A stretch of DNA of 36,744 bases. Origin: a virus. Below, piece after piece: positions 1-8,372 of the stretch; the first letter of the stretch is position 1, and each line of letters begins with the position of its first letter. The position numbers were made by a program, and so were the translations under genes. The stretch lies in the IMG/VR virus record IMGVR_UViG_3300017971_000528, positions 1 through 36,744 of that record, one strand, 5' to 3'. Under the pieces are notes generated by a model. The model was given only the letters and a program-made list of their open reading frames with translations, was not told the DNA's origin and did not search any database.

Positions 1-258
1 ACGGTTAACCGTCAAAAAGCGCGGGATATCGACGCCGTTAAAGATGATTTGACCGCTTTAGCGCGGGCTTTCGAATCGAAGGCTTGGATCTATACGGCGG
101 AATTCACCATTGAAAAGTTGAAAGAGGCGGGCGCGGTAACAATTCGATCCGGGAACGTCGGTTTTGACGCGATCTTTTCGATTATTCTTTCCGGGGAAGG
201 TGTTATCCTGGATACTGTCGCTGAATTCGATACAAGTATCGCGGTTCTTTCTTCATAA
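1..258 (+). CDS. Tail protein, C-terminal fragment (probable tail sheath)
   Basis: The reading frame is open from the first base of the window, so only the last 85 or so residues are present. An internal TTG at 49 is not a credible start because codons continue upstream and no ribosome site precedes it. The fragment is a mixed helix/strand segment ending in ...DTSIAVLSS. I do not recognise a motif. It sits directly before the tail tube gene, where contractile-tail phages normally carry the sheath gene, so sheath C-terminus is the best guess from position alone. Confidence 0.6.
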   Translation, partial: TVNRQKARDIDAVKDDLTALARAFESKAWIYTAEFTIEKLKEAGAVTIRSGNVGFDAIFSIILSGEGVILDTVAEFDTSIAVLSS

Positions 259-291
259 ATCTTTAACCGTTTTTTATAGGGGGTTTTTATC

Positions 292-672
292 ATGGTTGAC
301 GTTTCCGGGACACCAAAAAAATTAATCCTTAACGGGATTACGTTTGATTTTGCGGCGGATACGAATATTACTGAAATCGGGTCGACTCATGAAAACGAAG
401 TTGTTCCGACTTCAGGCCGAAATTTTCTAAAGCAAACCAAACGGGCGGAGAATCGGGAAGGCGTAACCGTTATCGCGAACGGCGCGGAACGGGAAATCCT
501 AAAGGAATTGGCGGAAAGTCAAGCGGCGTTTTCAATGTCTTATGAAACGGCCGCGGGCGACGTTTTTCGAACGGTTGGTTGGATTGAATTCGAATCCAGG
601 GAAACCGAAGAAAACCGCGCGACTATTCAATTGCTTCCGCGCGATCCCTGGAATAGCTTTCTAGCATCATAA
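292..672 (+). CDS. Phage tail tube protein
   Basis: This 126-residue protein has the size and strand-rich composition of Mu/P2-type tail tube subunits, which stack as hexameric rings to form the inner DNA conduit of the contractile tail. It opens with a short polar stretch followed by LILNGITFDF and alternating strands, ending ...LLPRDPWNSFLAS. A GGGGG-containing ribosome site lies 8-12 nt before the ATG. It is followed by the tail assembly chaperone and tape measure genes, the canonical order after a tube gene. The call rests on size, order and general resemblance rather than a catalytic motif. Confidence 0.72.
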   Translation: MVDVSGTPKKLILNGITFDFAADTNITEIGSTHENEVVPTSGRNFLKQTKRAENREGVTVIANGAEREILKELAESQAAFSMSYETAAGDVFRTVGWIEFESRETEENRATIQLLPRDPWNSFLAS

Positions 673-699
673 ACCTTTTAATTTTGCAGGGGGTGTATT

Positions 700-1122
700 T
701 TGACCGAAGGTAATTCAAAATTAAGTCGCGAATCGGCCGAAGAACAATTCAATTTGTTCATGGATTATTACGACATTGATCCCGAAGATTGGGCCGATTC
801 TTTGCAAGTCCCTTTTCAAACCGCTAAAAATCGATTGATTCGCGCTATTACGAAAGGGAATCTTTCTATTGAAGCGGGCGATCCGATTCGGATTGTTCAA
901 ATCTTGATCAAGCCGAAAGGGGATACGACTGAATTGGTTTATTCGGAAATGTCGGGCCGGGCGAAGGTTGCCATGAAAGGGAAGGACGAAACCGATACCT
1001 TCGGCAAGATATATGCGCTTGTTGGATCCTTAACCGGGTTGGGGGAAACAGCTATAACCCGATTAACCGGCGCAGATATGTCAATCGCGGAATCGATAGG
1101 GTTACTTTTTTTACAAATATAG
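700..1122 (+). CDS. Tail assembly chaperone, short (gpG-like) product
   Basis: A 140-residue acidic, helical protein located between the tail tube and tape measure genes, the invariant place of the tail assembly chaperone, which coats the tape measure protein during tail polymerisation. The start is TTG at 700, preceded by AGGGGG at good spacing; the next in-frame ATG is 20 codons in and would lose conserved-looking sequence. The frame closes at TAG 1120-1122, immediately after a slippery T-TTT-TTA heptamer. Ribosomes that slip back one base make the longer product listed separately. Confidence 0.8.
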   Translation: MTEGNSKLSRESAEEQFNLFMDYYDIDPEDWADSLQVPFQTAKNRLIRAITKGNLSIEAGDPIRIVQILIKPKGDTTELVYSEMSGRAKVAMKGKDETDTFGKIYALVGSLTGLGETAITRLTGADMSIAESIGLLFLQI

Positions 1123-1277
1123 CCGCGGTTGAACAAATGATTGGTAATTTGTTTTACCGCGGCGTCCAGCCGTCCGAAATAAAAGCCATGGGTTACACTG
1201 AGATGAAATACTGGAATGATTGGCATTTATTAATGGACGAAGCTGAACGAAAAGCGATGGAAAAGAAAGGTAAATAA
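700..1277 (+). CDS. Tail assembly chaperone, -1 frameshift (gpGT-like) product
   Basis: A shift from the 700 frame into the -1 frame at the heptamer 1107-1113 gives continuous coding from ACA at 1113 to TAA at 1275-1277, adding 54 codons for a total of about 192 residues. The extension reads TNIAAVEQMIGNLF and onward, ending MDEAERKAMEKKGK. Its TAA overlaps the ATG of the tape measure gene (TAATG), consistent with translational coupling. The shifted tail has no good start of its own and would otherwise be an unexplained 150 bp gap. In lambda and many other tailed phages the equivalent G/GT ratio is set by -1 slippage and is needed for tail assembly. Confidence 0.85.
1107..1163 (+). promoter_or_regulatory. 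Programmed -1 ribosomal frameshift element
   Basis: Slippery heptamer T-TTT-TTA at 1107-1113 (zero-frame codons TTT TTA), spacer of 8 nt (1114-1121), then a stem-loop. The lower stem GCCGCGGT (1122-1129) pairs with ACCGCGGC (1156-1163). The upper stem AACAAAT (1132-1138) pairs with ATTTGTT (1147-1153), with one G-U pair and one T-T mismatch between them, and the loop is 1139-1146. Heptamer, spacer length and stem all match the standard -1 frameshift design. Confidence 0.88.
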
Positions 1278-2674
1278 TGCCGAACTTCGCGATCGCTACA
1301 ATCTTTAGCGCTAAAGATCGCGTTACCCAAAAATTCGTTAAAATGGGAAACGCCGCCGATAAGTTCGGCGATAAATCTTCGCGGGCTTTCAGGAAGGCGT
1401 CGCGATCTGGCCGCGGGTTTGGTGATGTAATGAAAGGTGTTTTGGCCGCGGGCGTCGTTCAAAAGGGGTTCTTTTATCTTTCTCAGGGAATGAAGTCTTT
1501 CGTTTCTGAAGCGGCCAAAGTTGAAAACGCGATAACCGATTTCGGGACGTTAACGGGATCTGTCGATAATGCGCGTAAGATCGTTAATGATTTAAACGCA
1601 ACGGCCGCCGCGACGCCTTTCGAATTTGGAACTTTGTCGCAAGCAACGAAAACGCTTTTAGGGTTCGAAGCGGCGACGCAAAAAGATTTGATACCGACTT
1701 TACGGATGTTGGGCGACACCGCGGGCGGAAATGCGGAACGATTTCAAGGAATCATTCTAGCGTTTTCACAAATTAAAGCCGCGGGCAAGGCTAACATGAT
1801 TGACGTTAACCAGCTTATCAACAACGGGGTTCCGATCCTGGGCGCTTTAGCAAAACAATGGGGCGTAACCGTTGGCGAAGCGCGGGAAATGATATCGACC
1901 GGAAAAGCGACCGGGAAAGAAATTACAAAAGCGTTTCGTAATATGACGGCGGAAGGCGGGAAATTTTATAAGGGAATGGAAAACGCTTCGCTAACCTTGA
2001 CCGGCCGGACGTCGACGTTAACCGATAATTTGAAGCAAACGGCCGCGACTATTGGCGGCCTTATGCTTCCCGTACTAAAAAAGATCGTTGATCGGGGAAT
2101 TGAAATCGCCGTCGCGGTTCGCGGTTGGGTCGATGCGAATCAAGACTTGATTAAAGGGAAGGCGATCGGATACTTCAATCAAATGAAAGATATCTTTAAC
2201 GCGCTTCAACCATACTTTCCGGCGATCCTTACGTTCATGGGTTCGTATTTAGCGATTACAAAGGCGCTAACGATCGCGCAAGCCGCTTATAATGCTGTCA
2301 TGCTATTAAATCCGGTTGGGCTTATCGTCGCCGGGATCGCGCTTTTGATTACGGGCGCGGTTATGCTTATCAAACATTGGGATCCTGTCAAGAAATGGTT
2401 TCTTGATTTCTTCGATAAGATAAAAGCGGGGATAGACAAGATAAGTATTCGCGGAATTGCGGGGAAGGTGGGCCGGTTCTTTGGGATAGGCGGCGACGAA
2501 ACGCCGTCGGTCGCGCCGCGGGTTCCGCCGAATCAAACCGAAGTTGAAGCGCGCCGTCAAATAAACTTCCAAGGTCAATTAAATATTGCGGGCGCGCCGC
2601 CGGGGTCAACCGTTGAAGGGAAGACGACCGGCGCGCCGCCGTTGCAAATGGAATTACTAGGGGCGAATCCGTGA
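1277..2674 (+). CDS. Tape measure protein
   Basis: A 465-residue protein following the chaperone pair; the tape measure protein sets tail length and is injected with the DNA. The N-terminal part is basic (KFVKMGNAADKFGDKSSRAFRKASRSG). The central region is Ala/Thr-rich and amphipathic, typical of the TP901-type tape measure core. A hydrophobic block near residues 315-365 (ILTFMGSYLAITKALTIAQA, then NPVGLIVAGIALLITGAVML) gives two or three membrane-insertion segments. The C-terminus is Pro/Gly-rich and flexible. It is short for the family, predicting a short tail. The ATG overlaps the stop of the frameshifted chaperone. Confidence 0.9.
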   Translation: MPNFAIATIFSAKDRVTQKFVKMGNAADKFGDKSSRAFRKASRSGRGFGDVMKGVLAAGVVQKGFFYLSQGMKSFVSEAAKVENAITDFGTLTGSVDNARKIVNDLNATAAATPFEFGTLSQATKTLLGFEAATQKDLIPTLRMLGDTAGGNAERFQGIILAFSQIKAAGKANMIDVNQLINNGVPILGALAKQWGVTVGEAREMISTGKATGKEITKAFRNMTAEGGKFYKGMENASLTLTGRTSTLTDNLKQTAATIGGLMLPVLKKIVDRGIEIAVAVRGWVDANQDLIKGKAIGYFNQMKDIFNALQPYFPAILTFMGSYLAITKALTIAQAAYNAVMLLNPVGLIVAGIALLITGAVMLIKHWDPVKKWFLDFFDKIKAGIDKISIRGIAGKVGRFFGIGGDETPSVAPRVPPNQTEVEARRQINFQGQLNIAGAPPGSTVEGKTTGAPPLQMELLGANP

Positions 2675-3933
2675 CATGGAAAACGAGACTGAAAACCGAA
2701 ATTCTGTTAGATTCACCGGACGGCGATTCTTTTTCCGCGCTTTGGATTGGAAATCCGCGAAGTTTTGAAAAGCGCCTGGGTTTTTTCGATTATCCCAAAG
2801 TCGATGGAACGCGAATTCAAGATTTAGGATCCGGCGCGATAACGTATCCCTTGACAATTTATTTTGAAGGCGACGATAACGACATTGAAGCGAATCGGTT
2901 TTTAAATTCGTGTAAACAGGTTGGCCTATGGTCGATCGATCATCCGGTTCGGGGGAAACTCGAACTTCAATTAGTAGCTGTTACCGAAAATATAGCGCCT
3001 ATCGAATCCGGTAACGTTACCACTATTGAAACGGAATGGATCGAACCGATCAAGGATCAAATAGAAAAATCCCTTGAACAAAAAAAGGCGACCATAGCCG
3101 CGGGCGTCGATGACGTTAACGAAACGGCGACAAGTCAATTAACTAACCTTGTTGAGCAAGCCAAGGCGACACAAGTTTATACGTTTGCCGTATCCGCTCA
3201 AAAAGTGGTAACAACGGTAAAAGAACGGTTAGAGAATCTTTACGAAAAAAGCGCCGCGATCAAATCGCAGATTGATCAAGTTCAACGAAGTATAACAAAT
3301 ACTTTAAATCAAACGGTTATCGATGTCGCGGGCCTTGCCGGGGAAATTCAAACGTTGGTTCAATTGCCGACGCAAATATCCGATGATATTTCCGCCCGGC
3401 TTTCTTTTTATGGCGATATGGTTGACGATCTTTTGGGCCTTTCGCCGGAAGGCATAACCGCGGAAGATAAGAACGCCGCCGCCATTCAGGAAGCGGCGTT
3501 GGTTGCGTCGATTGGCGCTATGGCGCAAATATCCGCATCAGGAACGCTTCGGACGCGAACACAAGCCATTGACACCGTTATTAAGATTGACGGCTTATTT
3601 AGTGATATAGTGACCGAATTAGACACTATTCAAAGCACATTTGTTGCGAACTATATCGATAATCAATTTTTTTCCCAATCGTCAAGTTATTCGGATTCGT
3701 CGCTTTTGGTCGCCCGGATTCTTGATTATTTACTCGAAGCCTCTTACGATTTAGCCGTCGAAAAGAAAATTCTTTTGAAACGACCGCGCGCGCCGATTGA
3801 AATCACTATTTCGGAATATGGCGAATTAGGGCCGGATGACGCCTTTTTCGATTTGTTTATCGCGTCAAATAACTTAAAAGGTTCTGACATTTTGCTACTT
3901 CCGGCCGGGCGCGAGGTCGTAATCTATGTCTAA
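2671..3933 (+). CDS. Mu gpN-like baseplate/DNA circularisation N-terminal domain protein
   Basis: A 420-residue protein whose first 130 residues fit the DNA_circ_N family (Mu gpN, actually a baseplate/tail protein): an opening WKTRL, then LGFFDYPKVDGTRIQDLG and a strand ending in TIYFEGDDND. The middle is helical with long coiled stretches (about residues 130-230), and the C-terminal 80 residues return to strands. The start is GTG at 2671, overlapping the tape measure stop by 4 nt, with AGGGG upstream. The order tape measure, gpN, gpP, gp45 is the Mu order, and the product should sit in the baseplate hub where the tube meets the tip. Confidence 0.82.
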   Translation: MTWKTRLKTEILLDSPDGDSFSALWIGNPRSFEKRLGFFDYPKVDGTRIQDLGSGAITYPLTIYFEGDDNDIEANRFLNSCKQVGLWSIDHPVRGKLELQLVAVTENIAPIESGNVTTIETEWIEPIKDQIEKSLEQKKATIAAGVDDVNETATSQLTNLVEQAKATQVYTFAVSAQKVVTTVKERLENLYEKSAAIKSQIDQVQRSITNTLNQTVIDVAGLAGEIQTLVQLPTQISDDISARLSFYGDMVDDLLGLSPEGITAEDKNAAAIQEAALVASIGAMAQISASGTLRTRTQAIDTVIKIDGLFSDIVTELDTIQSTFVANYIDNQFFSQSSSYSDSSLLVARILDYLLEASYDLAVEKKILLKRPRAPIEITISEYGELGPDDAFFDLFIASNNLKGSDILLLPAGREVVIYV

Positions 3934-5173
3934 ACCCATTCCAGGCCGCCAATATACCGTTAAAACGGGCGACACCTTATCGGGTATATCATCACAAGCG
4001 TATGGGGATTCGTCGCTTTATTCGCGTATTTCTGGCGCGAATCCGGGGATAATCGATCCCGATTCCCTTGTCGCCGGTCAAATTATCAATATTCCGCCCT
4101 TACCCGAACGGAAAGCCATTAAAACAGCCCAATCCGACGGCGCTTTGACAAATCGGCCGGTCGATCAATTGACGCTCAAAATCAACGATATTGAAATCCC
4201 GGTTTTGTCGGCGAACGTCCTTCGAACGATGGACACCGTTTCCGACGGTTGGACCGCTGAAATTCCATGGGTTCCGGGCGAAGATCCCGCGATTGACCGG
4301 GCGCTTTCGCCGTTTTCTTATCCGACGGCCGCCGTCTATTTGGGAAACGAATTGATCATAAACGGGGTTCTTTATACGATTGAACCGTCGCTTTCCGTAT
4401 CCGGTCAAACCATGGGGCTAGAAGGGTACAGTTTTACCGCGGATATTATCGATTCGATGGTTCTTCCGCCGTATGAAGTTAATAACGTTACGCTCGAAAA
4501 CCGGGCGAAGGATTTAATTCAAGCAATCGGGATCGACGTCGTTTTCGAAACGGATTCCGGCGGGCCTTTTGACCGGATAACAGCGAAACCGACCGACACC
4601 ATTTATAAACATTTGGTTTCTTTGGCGACGCAACGGGGCTTTTTAATGTCGTCGACGGCGGCCGGGGATCTTCTTTTTCTGAAGGCCGCGATCGGCGGGA
4701 ATAGCGTCGGAACTTTGGCGGAAAAAGAAATTCAGGTTTCCGAATGGTCGGCGCGTTATGACGGCCGGAAGCGGTTCAATACATACCGGGCCACGCAATC
4801 GTCGCCAAAGACGCCGGGAACGACGGCGATCGTAACCGATGACCGGGTTCCGCGTTCCCGGTTTATGACAATTCGCGTTAATGATTTGGTAACGGGCGCG
4901 GTCAAACGGGCGGCCGAATGGCGGCGTTCTAAGCAATTAGCCGCGGCCATGACGTTTACTATACCTGTAACGGGTTGGTATGCTCCTAACGGCCGTTTAT
5001 GGACGCCTAACACATTGGTTTCGGTCATTTCTGAAACCATGTTCATACCGGATGGATTCACATTTTTAATTAAGTCGGTCGAATATACTTACGGGGAAAC
5101 TTACGGCGCGGTTCTTTCTCTTGTTCCGCCGGAAGTTTACACCGGGGAGGCATTAGAAGAACCATGGCTTTAA
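3926..5173 (+). CDS. Mu gpP-like baseplate hub protein with N-terminal LysM domain
   Basis: A 415-residue protein. Residues about 8-55 form a LysM module (YTVKTGDTLSGISSQAYGDS ... INIPP), a peptidoglycan-binding fold common in tail hub proteins. The rest fits the gpP/gp44 hub family, relatives of T4 gp27 that form the trimeric platform below the tube, with a typical late segment MTFTIPVTGWYAPNGRLWTP and final strand block. It overlaps the previous gene by 8 nt and the next by 10 nt, so it is translated within the baseplate operon. The LysM unit may position the tail tip on cell-wall glycan. Confidence 0.83.
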   Translation: MSKPIPGRQYTVKTGDTLSGISSQAYGDSSLYSRISGANPGIIDPDSLVAGQIINIPPLPERKAIKTAQSDGALTNRPVDQLTLKINDIEIPVLSANVLRTMDTVSDGWTAEIPWVPGEDPAIDRALSPFSYPTAAVYLGNELIINGVLYTIEPSLSVSGQTMGLEGYSFTADIIDSMVLPPYEVNNVTLENRAKDLIQAIGIDVVFETDSGGPFDRITAKPTDTIYKHLVSLATQRGFLMSSTAAGDLLFLKAAIGGNSVGTLAEKEIQVSEWSARYDGRKRFNTYRATQSSPKTPGTTAIVTDDRVPRSRFMTIRVNDLVTGAVKRAAEWRRSKQLAAAMTFTIPVTGWYAPNGRLWTPNTLVSVISETMFIPDGFTFLIKSVEYTYGETYGAVLSLVPPEVYTGEALEEPWL

Positions 5174-5667
5174 TCGGAAAAGTAACGGGATCCAGGATCG
5201 CAAAAAATAAGGATGGGGCCGGGAACGTTCGCCTTTTGCAAGTTGAAATAACGACGCCGGAAGATATTCAAACCGTTGAACTTATATCTGGCGGCGGCGA
5301 AGAATATAATCCGCCGAATGATTCCCTTGTTTTGATAACGCAAGTTTCCGACGCCTGGAAATTGGGGATCGGGATAAACGACGGGATCGCGCCTTCCATG
5401 GACGAAGGCGAACGGAAAATATATTCAATTGCGGCGGCGGCGATTTCCGCCTATATTAATTTACTAAATGATGGGATTATCGAAATAAACGGAAACAGCG
5501 ACTTCGCGGTTCGATATAATGCCTTGAAAACGGCGTTCGATCAATTGAAAAGTGACTACAACGCGCATAAACATCCGACCGCGGCGACCGGGCCGCCGTC
5601 AATCCCGGATACCATTTCAACCGCGGATATGTCGCCGTCAAAAGTCGATGAGGTAAAATTACCATGA
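5164..5667 (+). CDS. Mu gp45-like baseplate spike / membrane-puncturing protein
   Basis: A 167-residue protein beginning with an OB-like strand region (MALIGKVTGSRI ... RLLQVEITTPEDIQTVEL), as in Mu gp45 and P2 gpV spikes that pierce the outer membrane as trimers. A beta-prism-like stretch with IIEINGNSDFAV follows. A C-terminal HKH at residues 135-137 resembles the HxH motif that coordinates iron in some spike tips, but whether it lies at the apex here is not clear from sequence. It overlaps the hub gene and the following gene, and precedes the fibre block. Confidence 0.8.
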   Translation: MALIGKVTGSRIAKNKDGAGNVRLLQVEITTPEDIQTVELISGGGEEYNPPNDSLVLITQVSDAWKLGIGINDGIAPSMDEGERKIYSIAAAAISAYINLLNDGIIEINGNSDFAVRYNALKTAFDQLKSDYNAHKHPTAATGPPSIPDTISTADMSPSKVDEVKLP

Positions 5668-6140
5668 TAGAAAATAAAATATATTCGTTTGGATCATTCA
5701 AACATAAATCTTTTACCGGTAAACAATCGGTCGATTTCAGCGACACCATTATAAAGGGTTCTTGTTTCGAACAAGCTAATCCAATGACGCCGGTTTTTCC
5801 GGCCGGGATCAAGAATCTTATTTTCGAAGGATGCAATTTAAATAATTGCTTGATTCCGCCGGGTGCTAAACTTGTTAACTGTTGTAATTACCATTGGGCA
5901 ATCCAAAACGATCTTGAACAATGGATTATAGACGCAAAGACCGGGGAACCGGTCGAACCTATGAAGAAAACGCGTTTCAAGAAATTGGGCCTTTCAACGG
6001 ATCCGAAAGATATCCCGAAGGAAAAAATGAAAGAATCGTTAACGGTTGAAACTATGAAAAAGATAAAATTCGAACTTGCTAACCTTCAGGCGGATCCCGA
6101 TGAAATGATCCGTATTTTAAAAGAGAAAGGCCGCCTATAA
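5664..6140 (+). CDS. Hypothetical fibre-cassette protein, family A (158 aa)
   Basis: I cannot assign a function. The N-terminal half is Cys- and Asn-rich with short repeats (LIFEGCNLNNCLIPPGAKLV) reminiscent of pentapeptide or beta-solenoid rungs. The C-terminal half is basic and helical. It is clearly related to the 125-residue protein at 9819: both share the pattern L-x-F-x-x-CNL-x-N-x-L-x-PPG preceded by a C-x-F-x-Q-x-x-P element. Both stand at the head of a beta-helix plus TPD-repeat gene set. The ATG overlaps the spike stop by 4 nt. It is probably an adaptor or chaperone of the fibre cassette; that is inference. Confidence 0.6.
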   Translation: MIENKIYSFGSFKHKSFTGKQSVDFSDTIIKGSCFEQANPMTPVFPAGIKNLIFEGCNLNNCLIPPGAKLVNCCNYHWAIQNDLEQWIIDAKTGEPVEPMKKTRFKKLGLSTDPKDIPKEKMKESLTVETMKKIKFELANLQADPDEMIRILKEKGRL

Positions 6141-6337
6141 TGCCCGATGCAACGGAACGATTAAAAAAGTCAATGCCCGGCGATCAATTAGCCGTCGCGA
6201 AAGGCGCTATCGAATTAACCGCAAAAATGGTTAAGCGTATAAAATATCTTGAGCGGGAAAACGCGGAGTTAGCGAACGAAGTCGCGCGGCTAAAACGGCA
6301 AGTTACCAGCTTAATTTCTAATGAGGATTCACTTTAA
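6140..6337 (+). CDS. Small coiled-coil protein (65 aa)
   Basis: A 65-residue protein whose second half (MVKRIKYLERENAELANEVA, then RLKRQVTSL) is a regular heptad coiled coil of about 30 residues. It starts at the stop of the preceding gene (TAATG) and ends at the start of the first beta-helix gene, so it belongs to the fibre operon. It could be a trimerising or assembly factor. No family recognised. Confidence 0.6.
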   Translation: MPDATERLKKSMPGDQLAVAKGAIELTAKMVKRIKYLERENAELANEVARLKRQVTSLISNEDSL

Positions 6338-7350
6338 TGGCTTTATCGTATCATTACGTTACATCAACCGGCGCGGGGTCTAAGAATGGCGGATCGTGGG
6401 CGAACGCTTTTGACTTTGCCGCGTTTATGTCTGATTTCGCTACTTGTACGGCGGGCGATATTTATTTTTTTAAGCCGGGAACCTATACATTAACCGCGGA
6501 TATAGCGTCGGTTTATGATGGAACGTTATCCGATCCGATCGCCATAATTGGCGTTAAATCCGGGACAACGGCGCAAGGAAATAACATTAATTCGGATGAT
6601 TGGGCGACGGGATCCGATAGACCTTTTTTCAACGGCGGCGCGTCTTATCATATAAACGTCGGGGATGATTACATTTTAAAAAATATTCGTTCTGAAAGTG
6701 AACAAAGCGGCGTAATAACTATCGAAAGACACGGTATTATTGATAACTGTTACGCGAAATGCGACGACGCCGGGGGAACTTCCAGGTATGCTATTTTAAC
6801 GGAAAATGTGGGATGTCGAATTATTAATACTGAAGTTGAAAGCCCGAATAATCGCGGCGTTGCTTTATCCGCGGGATGCCTTATTCATCTTTGTTATGTG
6901 CATAATGTTTTTGATTACGGCGTCCTTATGGCGGTTAGTAGTTTCGCAACGTTTACTATTTGCGATGATGTCGGAACGGGTTTTTATGGTGGGGCGGTTT
7001 CGGACGCGATTCAAGTAATTAATTGTGTTTGCTACGATTGCACCAATGGTATTTATTCTGTCGCCGGAATATCGTGGTCGATTATAGGGAACATTTTTCA
7101 TACTTGCGTAACGGGGATTAATTGGACCGCGGCGTCCAATAATAATTTTATGTGGCGGAATCTTATGTATAATAATACGACCGATTGGAATAACGTTCCC
7201 GCGTCGGGCGATACTGAAGATATATTTTGCGATTGGCTTGTTTTAACGTCGGATCCTGATTTCGTTGACGCGCCCAACGGGGATTTTACGCTTGATACGG
7301 GATCGCCCGCGTTGAATGCTTCAATGAAAATGGTTTTAGGAGTTGGCTAA
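6337..7350 (+). CDS. Right-handed beta-helix protein 1 (probable tailspike/fibre)
   Basis: A 337-residue protein with the beta-helix signature: an opening YHYVTSTGAGSKNGGSWANA, a GTYTLTADI strand, an AIIGVKSGTTA turn, many Asn/Cys-rich rungs (IIDNCYAKCDD, IQVINCVCYDC) and the frequent closing DPDFVDAPNGDFTLDTGSPA. Such folds bind or cleave surface polysaccharide as trimeric tailspikes, but no catalytic acids can be picked out. It shares most of its length with the next gene and its N-terminus with the one at 10200. There is no obvious particle-attachment domain. GAGGA lies upstream of the ATG inside the preceding gene. Confidence 0.75.
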   Translation: MALSYHYVTSTGAGSKNGGSWANAFDFAAFMSDFATCTAGDIYFFKPGTYTLTADIASVYDGTLSDPIAIIGVKSGTTAQGNNINSDDWATGSDRPFFNGGASYHINVGDDYILKNIRSESEQSGVITIERHGIIDNCYAKCDDAGGTSRYAILTENVGCRIINTEVESPNNRGVALSAGCLIHLCYVHNVFDYGVLMAVSSFATFTICDDVGTGFYGGAVSDAIQVINCVCYDCTNGIYSVAGISWSIIGNIFHTCVTGINWTAASNNNFMWRNLMYNNTTDWNNVPASGDTEDIFCDWLVLTSDPDFVDAPNGDFTLDTGSPALNASMKMVLGVG

Positions 7351-8372
7351 TGGCGCTTTCATATTATCACGTTACCGTATCCGGGGCCGGATCTAAAACG
7401 GGGGCTGATTGGGCGAATGCTTACGGTTTAGCGGAATATTATTCGCATACCATAGCGGCGGGCGACGTTTTTTATTTTAAAAGTGGAACGTATACGTTAA
7501 CGGCGGATTTGGGAACAACGACCGATGGAACATTGACGGATCCAATCGCCGTTATAGGTGTTAAGTCGGGAACGACGGCGACCGGAAACGCGGTTGATTA
7601 TGATGATTTTGCGACCGGCGACGACCGGCCTTATTTCAACGGCGGCGCGTCGTATGATGTTAACTTTGATAATTACGCAATTCTTCGGAATATCCGGGCG
7701 GAAAGTGAACAAGATAACGTTATTCGGGCGGATCAGCATAGTATTATAGAAAATTGTTACGCGTTGAATGATTATTCCGCGGATTCGGCGTCGAAAGTTG
7801 CTATTTACGGCGGCGGAAGTGGCAATCGGATTATTAATTGTGAAGTCGAAAGCTATAACACCGGAATTGATATGGCGTCGGGGCTTATCGCTTTTTGTTA
7901 TGTAAAGCAATTAGGGACGCGAACGACGGCGACCGCTGTTATTCTTGATCTTAGGACGTTAGTTTTTGGGTGTATTGTTGACGGATACGCGAAAGGGGTT
8001 TTTACAACCGGCCGATCAATTCATATTCTTCAATGTGTATTTGCAGAGATTTTAAATAATCCGGCGATTTCGGGTTCCGGGACAACAACGGGCGGTTGGT
8101 CGGTTATTAACACCATTATATATAGTTGTGGTCAAGGTTTGTATTGGGGATCAAACAATAACAATATTTATCAAAATAATAATACTTTTTACGATAACAC
8201 TTTTGATTTTAATAACGTTCCGAAAGAAGGGGATACTGAAGATTTATTTTGCGATTTTAATCTTTCATCGGCCGATCCGAAATTCCGGGCCGCAAGTTCG
8301 GAAGATTTTCGAATATTTAACGGATCGCCTTCCATGGATACCGGAAAAACGCTTGAATTAGGGATTGGATAA
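7350..8372 (+). CDS. Right-handed beta-helix protein 2 (paralogue)
   Basis: A 340-residue tandem paralogue of the preceding protein. Both share the SGAGSK-x-G start, the TYTLTAD strand, IGVKSGTTA-x-GN, RPYFNGGASY, the NNVP-x-x-GDTED-x-FCD segment and the LG-x-G end. The middle rungs differ strongly, as expected if the sugar-contacting face is diversifying. AGGAG sits just before its ATG, which overlaps the preceding stop. Two adjacent copies suggest alternative receptor specificities or a hetero-oligomeric spike; the sequence does not decide. Confidence 0.75.
   Translation: MALSYYHVTVSGAGSKTGADWANAYGLAEYYSHTIAAGDVFYFKSGTYTLTADLGTTTDGTLTDPIAVIGVKSGTTATGNAVDYDDFATGDDRPYFNGGASYDVNFDNYAILRNIRAESEQDNVIRADQHSIIENCYALNDYSADSASKVAIYGGGSGNRIINCEVESYNTGIDMASGLIAFCYVKQLGTRTTATAVILDLRTLVFGCIVDGYAKGVFTTGRSIHILQCVFAEILNNPAISGSGTTTGGWSVINTIIYSCGQGLYWGSNNNNIYQNNNTFYDNTFDFNNVPKEGDTEDLFCDFNLSSADPKFRAASSEDFRIFNGSPSMDTGKTLELGIG

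Noticed and set aside
5477-5836. 119-codon minus-strand open frame
   Set aside because: Antisense to the spike and family A genes; no supporting start signal.
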